DNA of 64,000 nt from CAWDVK01 sp963805715 (GCA_963805715.1 CAWDVK010000013.1:62001-126000), one strand, 5' to 3'; positions 16,316 through 25,545 are shown, counted from the stretch's first letter. A program made the numbers and translations. Notes: generated by a model not told the origin, from the letters alone.

Positions 16316-18250
16316 ATGGCATATCTGCGACGCGGTGCCGTGGCCGCCGCAGCGGCGGCTGTCCTGCTGGTTACGCTCCCGGCCGGGGGCGGCGCGCTCG
16401 CCGCCGGCTCGGGCGCGGCCAGCCCGCAGGTCCGGGTCAACCAGGTGGGCTATGCCCCGCGGAGCCCGAAGCTGGCCTACGCGATGCTCCCGCATCGAGT
16501 CGCCAGTGTCACCTTCACTGTCAGCGACAGCCGGGGAGTCGTGTTCCGCGGCCGGTCAGCCCGGGACGCCGGCCGCTGGAACGCCAGGTACCCGGCCGTC
16601 TACGCGCTCGGTTTCACCGCCCTGCGGCGGCCCGGCAGCTACCGGATCACGATCGACGCGGCCGGCGCCGTCGCGGAGTCGCCCGTATTCCGGATCGCCG
16701 GGCCGGGCAGCCTCTACCGTCGGCTGGTCAGCAACGCTGTCCGCTACTTCACCTCCGAGCGCGACGGCGGCGATGTCGTGCACGCGGTCCTGGACCGGGA
16801 GCCGGCCAACCTCACCGACCGGCATGCATACGTCTACGCGGCTCCCCGGTACGACAGCAACGACAACCTGCTCGGCAGGCTGCGCCGGATCGGCGGCCCG
16901 GCGGACGTGGCCGGCGGCTGGTTCGACGCGGGCGGCGGATACGAGAAGTTCGCCTACACCGCCAGCTACGCGGATGCGCTCATGCTGCTGGCCGCGCGCG
17001 ACTTCCCCGGCCGGTACCGGACGCTCCGCCCGGAGGCAGATTTCGGCCTGAGCTGGCTGGAGAAGCTGTGGAACCCGGTCAGGAAGGTGCTCTACATCCA
17101 GGTCGGGATCGGCAACGGCAATGCGAGCAACACGATCCAGGGTGACTACAACTTCTGGTTCCTGCCGCAGCAGGAGGACCGCCTGGATGTCAGCTCCGGC
17201 GGCAACCCCGGCCCGACGGCCTATTACGTCAAGTACCGGCCGGTATTCGAGGCCGCTGCTCCCGGCCAGAAGATCAGCCCGGATTTCGCTGGCCGGTTCG
17301 CCGCGGACTTCGCGCTCGGTGCCCAGCTGAGCGCGGTCACCGGGCGGCGGCAGGCAGAGCACCTGCTGGCGCTGGCGCGCGGCGTCTATGCCATGGCCAG
17401 GACCAGTGACGTCGGCCAGATCGTGACGACCTACCCCAGCGACTACTACCCGGGCACGGAGTGGAAGAGCGACCTGCTCTGGGGCGCGGCCGAGATCGCG
17501 CTGGCCGATGAGGCGCTCGGGGCGCCGGCCGCGCGCGTCCATGCCGACCTGGCGGTCGCCGCGCGCTGGGCTCGGGCCTACATCGCCCAGGGGCACCCGG
17601 CGGGCGGGGACACGCTCAACCTGTACGACAACGGCGCCGTCGCCGAGGCCGAGCTGCTGCAGGCGATGCGCGAGGCACATGCCCGGCCGGTGATCGCGCC
17701 GGCTGTGGTGCTGGCCGACATGGCCGCGCAGCTGCGGCTGGGCGAGCGGTGGGCCAGCGGCGATCCGTTCGAGCTGGGCACGGCTCTCGGGCCCAGCGAT
17801 GCCACCCCGCACGCCTTCGGCCTCTACATCACCGACGCGCTGTATCAGCGCTACGGCGGGCCGGATGCCTACCAGGCCTTCGCCCAGCAGCAGCTGAACT
17901 TCGCCCTGGGCGGCAACGGCTGGGGCAGCTCGTTCGTGGTGGGTGCCGGATCGACCTACCCGCACTGCATGCAGAGCGAGATCGCCAACCTGGCCGGCTC
18001 GCTGACCGGCAAGGGCGCCATCCAGCGCGGCGCCGTCACCGACGGCCCGAGCAGCCTGGCCAACTTCCAGGGGCTGGGCACGGTGAGCGGAATGCGCGCC
18101 TGCAGCGCGGGCGATTTCACGCCGTTCAACACCGCCGCGGCCGGATACGAGGACAACGTCGTCGCGTGGCCCTCCGTCGAGCCCGCTGATGACTACACGG
18201 CCAACTCCCTGCTGGCCTTCGCGCTGGCCGCCGCAGGCCCGCGCCGATGA
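16316..18250 (+). CDS. secreted glycoside hydrolase family 9 protein with N-terminal Ig-like domain
   Basis: This 644-residue protein has a signal peptide (about residues 5-30), then a CelD-type Ig-like domain (VRVNQVGYAPRSPKLAY). The (alpha/alpha)6 GH9 barrel follows, so it is probably an exported endoglucanase or oligosaccharide hydrolase. The acid Glu622 is present in WPSVEPADDYTANSLLAFAL. The base region reads WFDAGGGYEKF: Asp204 is there, but the second Asp of the usual DAGD, the catalytic base, is Gly207. It may be a subgroup with altered chemistry or a non-hydrolytic binder. ATG 16316 is preferred over an earlier GTG because the signal peptide starts there. An A/T-rich operator-like site lies upstream. 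Confidence 0.87.
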   Translation: MAYLRRGAVAAAAAAVLLVTLPAGGGALAAGSGAASPQVRVNQVGYAPRSPKLAYAMLPHRVASVTFTVSDSRGVVFRGRSARDAGRWNARYPAVYALGFTALRRPGSYRITIDAAGAVAESPVFRIAGPGSLYRRLVSNAVRYFTSERDGGDVVHAVLDREPANLTDRHAYVYAAPRYDSNDNLLGRLRRIGGPADVAGGWFDAGGGYEKFAYTASYADALMLLAARDFPGRYRTLRPEADFGLSWLEKLWNPVRKVLYIQVGIGNGNASNTIQGDYNFWFLPQQEDRLDVSSGGNPGPTAYYVKYRPVFEAAAPGQKISPDFAGRFAADFALGAQLSAVTGRRQAEHLLALARGVYAMARTSDVGQIVTTYPSDYYPGTEWKSDLLWGAAEIALADEALGAPAARVHADLAVAARWARAYIAQGHPAGGDTLNLYDNGAVAEAELLQAMREAHARPVIAPAVVLADMAAQLRLGERWASGDPFELGTALGPSDATPHAFGLYITDALYQRYGGPDAYQAFAQQQLNFALGGNGWGSSFVVGAGSTYPHCMQSEIANLAGSLTGKGAIQRGAVTDGPSSLANFQGLGTVSGMRACSAGDFTPFNTAAAGYEDNVVAWPSVEPADDYTANSLLAFALAAAGPRR

Positions 18251-18266
18251 CGCTGCCGGGCGAGGG

Positions 18267-19181
18267 CTACTTCATCCGCTTGACGTTGATCTGGTCGAAG
18301 TCGCCGTAGCCGTTATAGGTGCCGCCGCCGCCGGTCCACTGCCACATCAGGGCGTAAGCACTGGCGCTGGTCATGCCGCCGAAGAACTGAGCGCAGGTAG
18401 ACGTCCCGCTCAGGCACCAGGCACTGGGCCGGTGGGCCAGGCTGCTGGTGTCGGCCGCGTAGGTCCACTCGTAGGTGTTGGTCAGGGTGGAAGAAGCCGT
18501 GCCGGTGCCGAAGATATCGGACCACACCGCCGGGCTGGAGTAGACGCCGGCCTTGTAGGACGAATGGGCCGTCAGGTAATCCGCGAAGCCGTTGAACTCG
18601 GCCCGGTCCACGCTGGCCGCGATGTAAGTGGCCTTGACCCGGCCGCTGCAGGCCGAGGTGTAGACGTCGTTCCAGCCATTATCCAGGGCCGGGTCGAAAA
18701 CCGTGCTGCCCGGCATCTCAACGTCCATGAAGACCACCGGGTACTTGACCACCCCGCTGGCCTTGATCGCGGCAATCGCGTCAGCTGCCTGCTGGGCGCC
18801 CCAGGCGCTTGCCTCGGCCGTGGTGCCGTTGTACTTAGGGTCGACGCCGGGGCCGCCCATGAACCAGTAGGCGCCGGTCCCGACGCCGTCGCTCCTGGCG
18901 AAGTTGGCATTGGCCTGCGAGGCGTTGGCGGATGACCAGGCGAGCGTGTAGGCCTTGCAGCCCACCGACTTGGCCCAGTCCCCGATCATGCCGATGTATC
19001 CGCCGTAGGTGCCGATGCCGTCCGGCATCGAGTAGGGCGCCGCCGATCCGACGATCGCCACCTTGGTGCTGTCGGTGCCGTTCCAGAACCCTACCGGGCC
19101 GGCGTCGGCCGTCCCGACGCCGAGCATGAGGGCTGCCGCTAGGGCCGTTACTGCCGTGATCCACAATCTTCGCGCGCGCAC
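18267..19181 (-). CDS. secreted TIM-barrel glycosidase-like protein (DUF1906/GH25-like)
   Basis: A signal peptide (WITAVTALAAALMLGVGTADA) opens this 304-residue protein. The body reads VAIVGSAAPYSMPDGIGTYGGYIG, then YPVVFMDVEMPG, where Asp and Glu sit like the catalytic pair of GH25/DUF1906 barrels. The end, ALMWQWTGGGGTYNGYGDFDQINV, matches the closing strand that typically reads WQY...DFD in those families. It would act outside the cell on peptidoglycan or another glycan. It converges with the GH9 gene, 16 bases apart. The start is GTG with a weak AGAGA upstream. The fold is a moderate call; substrate unknown. Confidence 0.65.
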   Translation of the reverse strand: MRARRLWITAVTALAAALMLGVGTADAGPVGFWNGTDSTKVAIVGSAAPYSMPDGIGTYGGYIGMIGDWAKSVGCKAYTLAWSSANASQANANFARSDGVGTGAYWFMGGPGVDPKYNGTTAEASAWGAQQAADAIAAIKASGVVKYPVVFMDVEMPGSTVFDPALDNGWNDVYTSACSGRVKATYIAASVDRAEFNGFADYLTAHSSYKAGVYSSPAVWSDIFGTGTASSTLTNTYEWTYAADTSSLAHRPSAWCLSGTSTCAQFFGGMTSASAYALMWQWTGGGGTYNGYGDFDQINVKRMK

Positions 19182-19477
19182 TGGCCGGTCTCTTCTCTGA
19201 CTATTGCCGGCCCGCGGAGGACCGGCCCTCCAGCTCGCACGGTATGTCCCCGGATGTGGCAGGTCAACAGGCCAGAAGGCCCGGCCGCAGCCGGGCCGCC
19301 GGGCTCATCCGAGGGCGAACGGGTCTCTGGTGGCGCCCGTGAGCTCGACCCACACGGAGTCGTCACGTGACCTCCTCAGCGCGCTGGCGGTATGCCGACG
19401 ACGATCGCACGCGGTTGTCGCTGATGTCCACCGGGCCGGCGGCTGCCGGCTGATCACCGGCGCGGACGGGCAGCGGG
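19182..19477. other. gene-free stretch between the glycosidase-like and synthase genes
   Basis: The first 20 bases are the leader of the glycosidase-like gene. On the minus strand a short reading ends DDSVWVELTGATRDPFALG and could be the tail of a lost gene, but I do not recognise it. No terminator or RNA is clear. Confidence 0.4.
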
Positions 19478-20405
19478 TCAGGCCAGGGCCGGCACGATGG
19501 CCTCGATCAGGTGCGGGCCGGGTGCGCGGTTCGCGCGGCGCAGCGCATCCTGCAGCTCCTCCGCCGTGGTGACGCGGGTGGCGGGCACGCCGAGACCGCG
19601 GCTGATCTCGGCGAAGTCCGGCGTCGGGCTGCCCAGCGAGAGCATCCGGGCCGCCTGCTGGCCGGCCGGGCAGGCGCCGACCCTGGCCAGCTCGAAGTTC
19701 AGGATCGCGTAGCTGCTGTTGTTGACCAGGACGGTGGTGACGCCAAGCTGCTCGCGCGCCTGAGTCCACAGCGCCTGGATCGTGTACAGGGCGCTGCCGT
19801 CCGCCTCGATGCACACCACGCGGCGATCCGGGGCGGCGACGGCCGCGCCGGTGGCCACCGGCAGCCCCTGGCCGATGGCGCCGCCGGTCAGCGTCAGCAG
19901 GGTGTGCCGGGCCGCGCCGACCAGGGCCGCGGGCAGGCCGACGCCGGAGGTATTGGCCTCGTCGACGACGATGGCGTGTTCCGGCAGGGTCGCGGCGACC
20001 GCAGTGGCCAGGTTCCCCGCGGTCAGCGGGCCGGGCGCGGCGGGCCCGGCGGCCGCCTCCGGCAGGGCGGGCATGGCCTGCGCACCGACCAGCCCGGCGA
20101 GCTGCTCCAGGGCCGTCTCGACGTCTTGCGACTGATCGGCCAGCTGCGTGACCGAGCAGCCGGCGGGTACCAGGTCGCTGGCTCGGCCGGGGTAGGCGAA
20201 GAACGTGACAGGAGAGCGCGCCCCGGCCAGGATCAGGTCATCGACGCCGGCCAGCTGGGCATCAGCCTGCTCAGGCAGGTACGCCAGCCGCTGCACCGCC
20301 GGCAGGCCCGCCCCGCCCTCGACCCGCGCCGGATGAGTCTCGGCCAGCAGCCTGCGCGCCGATCATGGGTGTTCCCGCCCCGGCGGTGACCGGCTCGTCA
20401 GTCAT
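19478..20405 (-). pseudogene. acetolactate-synthase-like TPP enzyme with its first half deleted
   Basis: The true start appears to be ATG 20405 (MTDEPVTAGAGTPMIGAQA) behind GAGAGGA. At about 20352 the sequence jumps out of frame into the middle of a thiamine-diphosphate enzyme (LLAETHPARVEGGAGLPAVQ). It then continues intact through the C-terminal TPP domain: VVDEANTSGVG, GGAIGQGLPVATGAA, and the metal/TPP motif EADGSALYTIQALWTQ. The N-terminal pyrimidine-binding domain with the catalytic Glu and most of the central domain, roughly 280 residues, are missing. It would be inactive. It is the third gene of an operon with an aminotransferase and a cupin. Confidence 0.85.
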
Positions 20406-20471
20406 GGGCTGATCCTCTCAGTGGCGGCCGGGCCCGGCGGCCGGGCAGATGCGCGGCGGGCCCGGCCGCCG

Positions 20472-21287
20472 TCAGGCCGGTGCCGGGCCTGCCTTGGCTG
20501 CCGGGCTGCCGCCGGGATGGAACACGCCGAGGACGACCAGCGTGGCCTGCCCGGTGTTCTCCAGGCAGTGCCGCTGGCCGGGCGGCAGGTGCACGCAGCT
20601 GCCTGGCCCCAGATCGTGCACGTCGGGTCCCAGGTGCAGCAGGCCACTGCCCTGCAGGACGAGCACGACCTCGTCGTACGGGTGGCTGTGATCCCGGGCC
20701 CGGCCGGGCGGAATCTCGCCGACGAACTGGGTGGCGGCGGCGCAGCCGCGGCCGGGACCGAACAGGACACGGAACCGGCGGTCGCCGGTCATCTCCGGCG
20801 CGCAGTCATCCAGCCTGTTCACCAGCAGCCCGGCCGGCTCGTCCGCATCCGGTTCCGGGAGCTGAGCCGGGAGCCGGATGCGGCCCATGGTGACTGCCTC
20901 GCTGCCCTGAGCCGATAGCTGAGCCCGGCTGCCCAGGGTGCTCGCCGGCAGCGAGACCGCGTCCACCTGCATGGCCGCCCCGCCGTCGGGCCGCAGCCGG
21001 TAGCGTGACCCGGCAGGCAGCCGGAGTCCCTGGCCCTGGCCGACCGTGACGGCCGCATGCCCGCCGGCGTCCAGCCGGCCATGCCCGGCGATGATGAACC
21101 ACAGCTCACCTGCCGGTCCGGCCTGGCCGCGCCATTGCGCTCCGGGCGGGACGTCGACCAGCCGCCGGATCAGCCGTCCGGTCTCCGGGCCGCCGGCCGG
21201 CCCGGTGGCGGCCAGGACGCGGACAGTGGCGCCGTCCTCGGTGAGCTCGGGCTCAGCCTCGGCAGCCCGGATGATCGCTGCTGTCAC
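20472..21287 (-). CDS. double-cupin protein
   Basis: This 271-residue bicupin carries one beta-barrel at about residues 40-125 (GELWFIIAGHGRLDAGG) and a second at about 190-260. The second has better metal ligands: RDHSHPYDEVVLVLQGSGLL with two His, Glu in the loop, and a later His in PPGQRHCLENTG. The GTG start overlaps the preceding stop codon (GTGA), so it is translationally coupled to the class V aminotransferase. It may be a metal-dependent oxygenase, isomerase or epimerase of the same pathway, or a sensor. No substrate can be assigned. Confidence 0.8.
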   Translation of the reverse strand: MTAAIIRAAEAEPELTEDGATVRVLAATGPAGGPETGRLIRRLVDVPPGAQWRGQAGPAGELWFIIAGHGRLDAGGHAAVTVGQGQGLRLPAGSRYRLRPDGGAAMQVDAVSLPASTLGSRAQLSAQGSEAVTMGRIRLPAQLPEPDADEPAGLLVNRLDDCAPEMTGDRRFRVLFGPGRGCAAATQFVGEIPPGRARDHSHPYDEVVLVLQGSGLLHLGPDVHDLGPGSCVHLPPGQRHCLENTGQATLVVLGVFHPGGSPAAKAGPAPA

Positions 21288-22468
21288 CGGAGCTGGCCTG
21301 CGTGCCGGGCCACCAGCGAGCCGAGCACCTGGTTGAAGCGGTCCACCTCGTCCAGCGTGTTGTAGTGGCTGAGGCCGATGCGCAGTGCCTCGCCCCAGCC
21401 GACCCGGTTGTGCAGCGCCAGCGCGTAGTAGCTTCCTGCGCTCCACACGCCGAAGCCTCGCTGCGCGAGCTCCCCGGACAGCGCGGCTGAGGAGATGCCG
21501 GGAAAGTTGATCAGGAAGGTCGGCACCCGGCCGGTCACGCGGGGGAGCCCGTAGAGGCTCGCGCTGGCCGGGAGCCCGGCCAGCAGCCGCTCGCCTAGCT
21601 GCCGCTCCCAGCCCGCAAGCGCAGCGGTGCCGCCGAGACTGTCCAGGTAGCCGAACGTGGCATTCAGCCCGCCGAGCAGCTCGTAGGGGAGCGTCCCGGT
21701 CTCGAAGCGGTGCCCGAGCGGCTCTGTCTGCGCGGGCCTGGCCTTATAGGGTCGCCAGGATTCCAGCACCTCCCGGCGGCCGTAGCCGATGCCGAGGTGC
21801 GGGCCGCAGAACTTGTAGGCGGAGCAGAGCACGATGTCGGCGTCGGCTGCGCGGACATCGACCGGCTCGTGCGGGGCGTACTGCACGGCATCGATCCAGG
21901 CCAGGGCGCCGGCCTGGTGGGCCAGGTCGCAGACGGCCCGCGCGTCCACGATGGTGCCGACGGCGTTCGACGCCCAGGGGAAGGCCACCACCCTGGTCCG
22001 CGGCCCCAGCTGGCGCTCAAGGTCAGACAGGTCCAGAGTGGTGTCAGCCCGGACGGCGACGTGCCGCACGATCAGGCCGAGATCGCCGGCCAGCTCGAGC
22101 CAGGGTGCAACGTTGGCGTCGTGGTCAAGCTCGGTCACCAGGATCTCATCGCCCGGCTGCAGGGCCCGGCCCAGCGTCCGGGACAGCGTGAAGTTGAGCG
22201 CGGTCATGCTGGCGCCGAAGATGATCTCGTCCGGATCGCAGCCGAGGAACCGGGCCGATGCCGCCCTGGCGTCGCCCACCACTGCCTCGATGCGCTGGCT
22301 GGTGGCGTACGGCGCGCCCGTGTTGCCGCTGGCGTCGCGGTAGACCGCGGCCACCGCAGCACCGACCTCGTCCGGCGTCTGCGTCCCGCCGGGTGCATCC
22401 AGGAACACGAAGCCGCCGTGCAGCGACGCGAATCTCGCCCGGATAGCGGCGACATCAACCGAGGACAT
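21284..22468 (-). CDS. class V aminotransferase, cysteine-desulfurase-like
   Basis: This 394-residue PLP enzyme starts at ATG 22468 (MSSVDVAAIRARFASLHGG) with GAGAGGGG upstream. The PLP Lys219 is in CSAYKFCGPHLGIGYG, the ring-stacking and Asp region is WIDAVQYAPH, and the phosphate-contact block is FETGTLPYELLGGLNAT. It belongs to the desulfurase-like group whose members lack a clear mobile-loop Cys. It heads an operon with a cupin (4-base overlap) and a deleted TPP synthase, suggesting a lost small-molecule pathway. Whether it desulfurates Cys or transaminates is unknown. Confidence 0.87.
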   Translation of the reverse strand: MSSVDVAAIRARFASLHGGFVFLDAPGGTQTPDEVGAAVAAVYRDASGNTGAPYATSQRIEAVVGDARAASARFLGCDPDEIIFGASMTALNFTLSRTLGRALQPGDEILVTELDHDANVAPWLELAGDLGLIVRHVAVRADTTLDLSDLERQLGPRTRVVAFPWASNAVGTIVDARAVCDLAHQAGALAWIDAVQYAPHEPVDVRAADADIVLCSAYKFCGPHLGIGYGRREVLESWRPYKARPAQTEPLGHRFETGTLPYELLGGLNATFGYLDSLGGTAALAGWERQLGERLLAGLPASASLYGLPRVTGRVPTFLINFPGISSAALSGELAQRGFGVWSAGSYYALALHNRVGWGEALRIGLSHYNTLDEVDRFNQVLGSLVARHAGQLR

Positions 22469-22525
22469 GCCTGCCCCTCTCAGCCGGGTGGCGTGATAGG
22501 CAGTCACGCCCGGCGCCAGCATAGG

Positions 22526-22732
22526 GTGATCTCGATCGCGCGCGACACGACCAAGAACGTGAAGTGGTGGTGCGACGGCAAGATGATCAAACGCTGGTGT
22601 GCCGCCGGGGTGCTCAACGCGGAACGCAGCTTCCGCCGGCTCAAGGGCCACCGCCAGCCGCGACCCGTCGCTGCGCTCGCCCGTCACCTCGAAGCTGTCA
22701 CACCGGCATGCGACACTGCGCGAGCCGCATGA
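22526..22732 (+). pseudogene. C-terminal remnant of a transposase
   Basis: The reading ISIARDTTKNVKWWCDGKM, then RWCAAGVLNAERSFRRLKGH, matches the basic C-terminal end common to actinobacterial transposases (NVKRWRDG-x-M-x-RW-x-AAG-x-EA-x-FRR-x-KG). Only about 65 residues remain and no DDE residues are left. It lies immediately upstream of the aminotransferase operon. I am not certain of the IS family. Confidence 0.65.
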
Positions 22733-22984
22733 TATGAACCCGGACCGTCACCGAACTTCGGCAACGTTCGGGACATCCTCGCCCGCGGTCGCCCGGCGGG
22801 CACTGTCGCCGGAGCAATAAGGGGAGGCCGTCATGAAGGATGAATCAGCAAGCCCCGGCGGGCCGGCGGCTCGGCCATCTCGCACTGGCCGACCGACACC
22901 CCGCAGAAATCAGTGCCATCCGCCTGGCCTGGGAAACCCCAGCCGCATAACCGCGAAAGTCGAGCGGACTCCGCGCGTGCCACG

Positions 22985-23353
22985 ATGGCAGGCATGGATC
23001 CGGTGAATGTCGACGCCATGCTGGCGCGTTTTGCTGAGCACTGGTCGCCGAAGAAGATCGCCCAGGTCAACGACTACGACGTGCGGATCGTGAAACTCCA
23101 AGGGGACTTCACCTGGCATAAGCACGACGATACCGACGAGATGTTCCTCGTCCTCAGCGGCGAGCTCACCATCCAGATGCGCGACCGCGACGTGGTCCTC
23201 GGGCCGCGCGAGCTCTTCGTCGTGCCGCGAGGCGCCGAGCACTGCCCGCGCGCCGACACCGAGACCGCAGTTCTACTCCTGGAGCCCAGCAGCGCCGTCA
23301 ACACCGGCGATGCTGGCGGGAAGTTCACCGCCGAGGTCGAAACGCTGCCCTGA
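22985..23353 (+). CDS. small cupin-domain protein
   Basis: A single cupin barrel of about 120 residues. TWHKHDDTDEMFLVLSGEL supplies two His and Glu of cupin motif 1, and FVVPRGAEHCPRADTET supplies the later His of motif 2. The start may be ATG 22985 or the ATG 9 bases on, which begins MDPVNVDAMLARF like its relatives; no ribosome site separates them. It stands alone. Cupins of this size are often mannose-6-phosphate-isomerase-like, but no function can be assigned. Confidence 0.8.
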   Translation: MAGMDPVNVDAMLARFAEHWSPKKIAQVNDYDVRIVKLQGDFTWHKHDDTDEMFLVLSGELTIQMRDRDVVLGPRELFVVPRGAEHCPRADTETAVLLLEPSSAVNTGDAGGKFTAEVETLP

Positions 23354-23416
23354 CGATCAACCTCATTCCTGTCTGGGGCAGACGAGCGTGTTTTCGTGGG
23401 TGCGGGTCAGTGCTCG

Positions 23417-23653
23417 TTACGGCTCAGCCCGCATTCGGGCTTCGTAGGCGGCAAATGGTTCAAGCCCGGCTTCTGCGCGGCGCTCGTCCAGTCGTTGTGG
23501 ACGCTCGATAGGGAAAGGGCCGAACTTCCCGCCGGTGACGGTGAACTGGGTGCCATAAAGCTGGGGCTGCCCCTGCGGCGGCGGAATCAGCTGGCGGGCC
23601 CGCTGATCCTCATCACGCCGGGTCAGCAGTTCCCGCCGGAGTTCCTCATCCAC
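23417..23653 (-). pseudogene. DUF6624-family protein with a large in-frame internal deletion
   Basis: The 78-residue reading starts MDEELRRELLTRRDEDQRAR, the usual N-terminus of DUF6624 proteins. It then passes directly into GQPQLYGTQFTVTGGKFG and a C-terminus DERRAEAGLEPFAAYEARMR, the usual end of the same family. About 100 to 120 middle residues, holding the conserved Asp/His-rich helices, are gone without a frameshift. The start is GTG 23653. It may be a remnant or an expressed miniature. Confidence 0.75.
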
Positions 23654-23980
23654 GCAGCCATTTCACCCGACCCCTGCCCGCAGGGGAAACTGACGTGAGA
23701 CAAGATCGTCACGCCGAAACCCTGAACGAGCCCGGCGCGGCAGGTCCGCGCGTTGCCACGGCGAGACAGCTATGGATCAACATGCAGACTGGGATGGTCT
23801 GCAGCCGGTGCACGCCACGGGCGGGAAGTCGCCGCGGCGGGGGTCAGCGTGCGCGCCAGCGGCAGCCTGCAGGCAAGGCCTGGTCGGCGCTGCGCGAGGG
23901 CGCCTGGGCGGAGCGCTGATGGCGTACGTGCTGCGGGCCGGGCACGGCCGGGATGTCGCGAACCTCACGGCTGGGCGCGA
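23654..23980. other. gene-free stretch before the Gfo/Idh/MocA gene end
   Basis: No reading here has family features. Short plus-strand readings (for example one ending AYVLRAGHGRDVANLTAGRD near 23930-23995) have no match I recognise and no ribosome site. It may hold decayed coding sequence. Confidence 0.4.
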
Positions 23981-24979
23981 TCAGGCTGGCGGGTAAGACA
24001 AGCCGATCTGCCGGCGGACCTCGTCCATTGCCTGCATGATCGTGTACGTCTCATCCAGCGGGAGCAGCGGACTCTCCAGCAGCCCTGCGCGAAGGCAGCG
24101 GCCCACCTCGGAGGCCTCGCCGCGCAGCCCGCGCCCTTCATACGCTTCTTCGAAGCGCTCCAGTTCGGTGCCGTCACGCGCGATCACGCGGAACGCGGTC
24201 GGCGTGTAAAACCAGCCGTCGATCTCTATCCTCGCCGCCGTGCCGTAAATGGCGGCGGGGTTGCCCGATGCGGCCAGCAAGGTCGTGGTCAGCACCGCGT
24301 GGGCGCCGCTGTCGTACTGGAAGATCATCGAGGTCGTGGCGTCAACGCCGGTAAACGCCGGATAGCTGACCGCCGTGATCCGCGTCGGCACGCCAAGCAC
24401 CAGGCTCGCGAACGAGACCGGGTATATGCCAAGGTCCAGCAAGGCCCCGCCGCCCAGTTCCGGCGCGAACAGCCGGAACTGCGGATCCTGGGCGAACCAC
24501 TGCCCGTGCTCGGCGGTCAGGTATACGACATCGCCGAGCGTTCTCGCGGCGAGGATCTCACGCACCCGCGCAATGTGCGGCAGGAAGCGCGTCCACATTG
24601 CTTCCATGAGGAACGTTCCCTGGTCGCGCGCGGCGTCGATCATCTCGCGCGCCTGAGCGGCGTCCATGGCGAACGGCTTCTCGACGAGCACGGCCTTACC
24701 CGCGTTGATCGCGAGCAGCGCGGCGTCGTGATGGCCGGGGTGAGGCGTTGACACGTACACGGCATCGACATCCGGATCGTTGACGAGAGCCTGGTAGCTC
24801 GCGTGCCGGTGCGGTACGCCGAATTCGTCCCCGAACGCGTCCGCCGAAGCCCGGGACCGTGACCCGACGGCGACAACCTCACAGTCGGGCTGCAGCGCGA
24901 GATCCCGCGCGAAGGCATGGGCGATGCCGCCCGTAGCGAGGATTCCCCAGCGAATCGGACGGTCATCCGGTTGCTTCAT
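23981..24979 (-). CDS. Gfo/Idh/MocA-family oxidoreductase
   Basis: This 332-residue NAD(P)-dependent enzyme oxidises or reduces sugar-like substrates. The Rossmann start RWGILATGGIAHAFARDL, the VSTPHPGHHDAALLAINAGK block and the catalytic Lys in LVEKPFAMDAAQA are all present. MWTRFLPHIARVREI and LGGGALLDLGIYPVSFASL are typical of the second domain and resemble trans-1,2-dihydrobenzene-1,2-diol dehydrogenase-like members. ATG 24979 is supported by AGAGGAGC. It is monocistronic. Substrate unknown. Confidence 0.9.
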   Translation of the reverse strand: MKQPDDRPIRWGILATGGIAHAFARDLALQPDCEVVAVGSRSRASADAFGDEFGVPHRHASYQALVNDPDVDAVYVSTPHPGHHDAALLAINAGKAVLVEKPFAMDAAQAREMIDAARDQGTFLMEAMWTRFLPHIARVREILAARTLGDVVYLTAEHGQWFAQDPQFRLFAPELGGGALLDLGIYPVSFASLVLGVPTRITAVSYPAFTGVDATTSMIFQYDSGAHAVLTTTLLAASGNPAAIYGTAARIEIDGWFYTPTAFRVIARDGTELERFEEAYEGRGLRGEASEVGRCLRAGLLESPLLPLDETYTIMQAMDEVRRQIGLSYPPA

Positions 24980-25545
24980 CCGATTGCTCCTCTGGCGGGT
25001 AACCTGGCAGCGCAGCCGCCCTGAACGCCCTGTGTCTAGTCCCACCTGACGCGCGATCGGCGGCATGAGCGCGCAGGCCAGGGCAGGGCGATCATGGATA
25101 AGCCCTGGGCTGGGTGCGTGGTCGGTCCGGATCACGTTGTTCTGCGGTGTCTGGCTCCCGTGTGCGAGACCCTGGGTTTGGAGCAGCACGATAGCGGATC
25201 TGGCCTGGCGGCCGCGGTCAGGGGTGCTGGTGGCTGGGTCTGGCCGCAGCCCTTCCCCTGTGGCAGGGCACCACCGAGCTGCTTTGCGACGAAGATCAAG
25301 AACCGCGCGCCAAGGCGGCGCCACGCAGCGGTCTTCACGGATAGCTGAACTGACGCTATCCGTGAAGATCGCTGCCGACCTGGGCTTCGGGTCCGAGATA
25401 TGCCCCCAGCCCCTGACGGTGCCCGCCTCGGCGACCGGCCGATGAGCCGGTACTTCCAGTGTTTCAGCCTGTCTGGGCCGCGCCTGCCTTTTGCCGTGTC
25501 TGGTACACCGATATCGCTGCCTCCTGGGACTTATGTTGTCGGGGG
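24980..25545. other. 566-bp stretch without a recognisable gene
   Basis: No reading on either strand shows a family signature or a ribosome site. The first part is the leader of the oxidoreductase. A nearly perfect 20-bp inverted repeat lies at 25325-25375. The mixed composition suggests old mobile-element or decayed DNA. Confidence 0.45.
25325..25375. repeat. 20-bp near-perfect inverted repeat with 11-base spacer
   Basis: The left arm 25325-25344 (GCAGCGGTCTTCACGGATAG) pairs with the right arm 25356-25375 (CTATCCGTGAAGATCGCTGC) at 19 of 20 positions, and the exception is a G-T wobble. The spacer is CTGAACTGACG. It may be a pair of facing insertion-sequence ends, a REP-like element or a transcription hairpin. 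Confidence 0.85.

Noticed and set aside
23396..23698. 100-codon plus-strand reading
   Set aside because: It is antisense to the DUF6624 remnant, which has clear family sequence at both ends.
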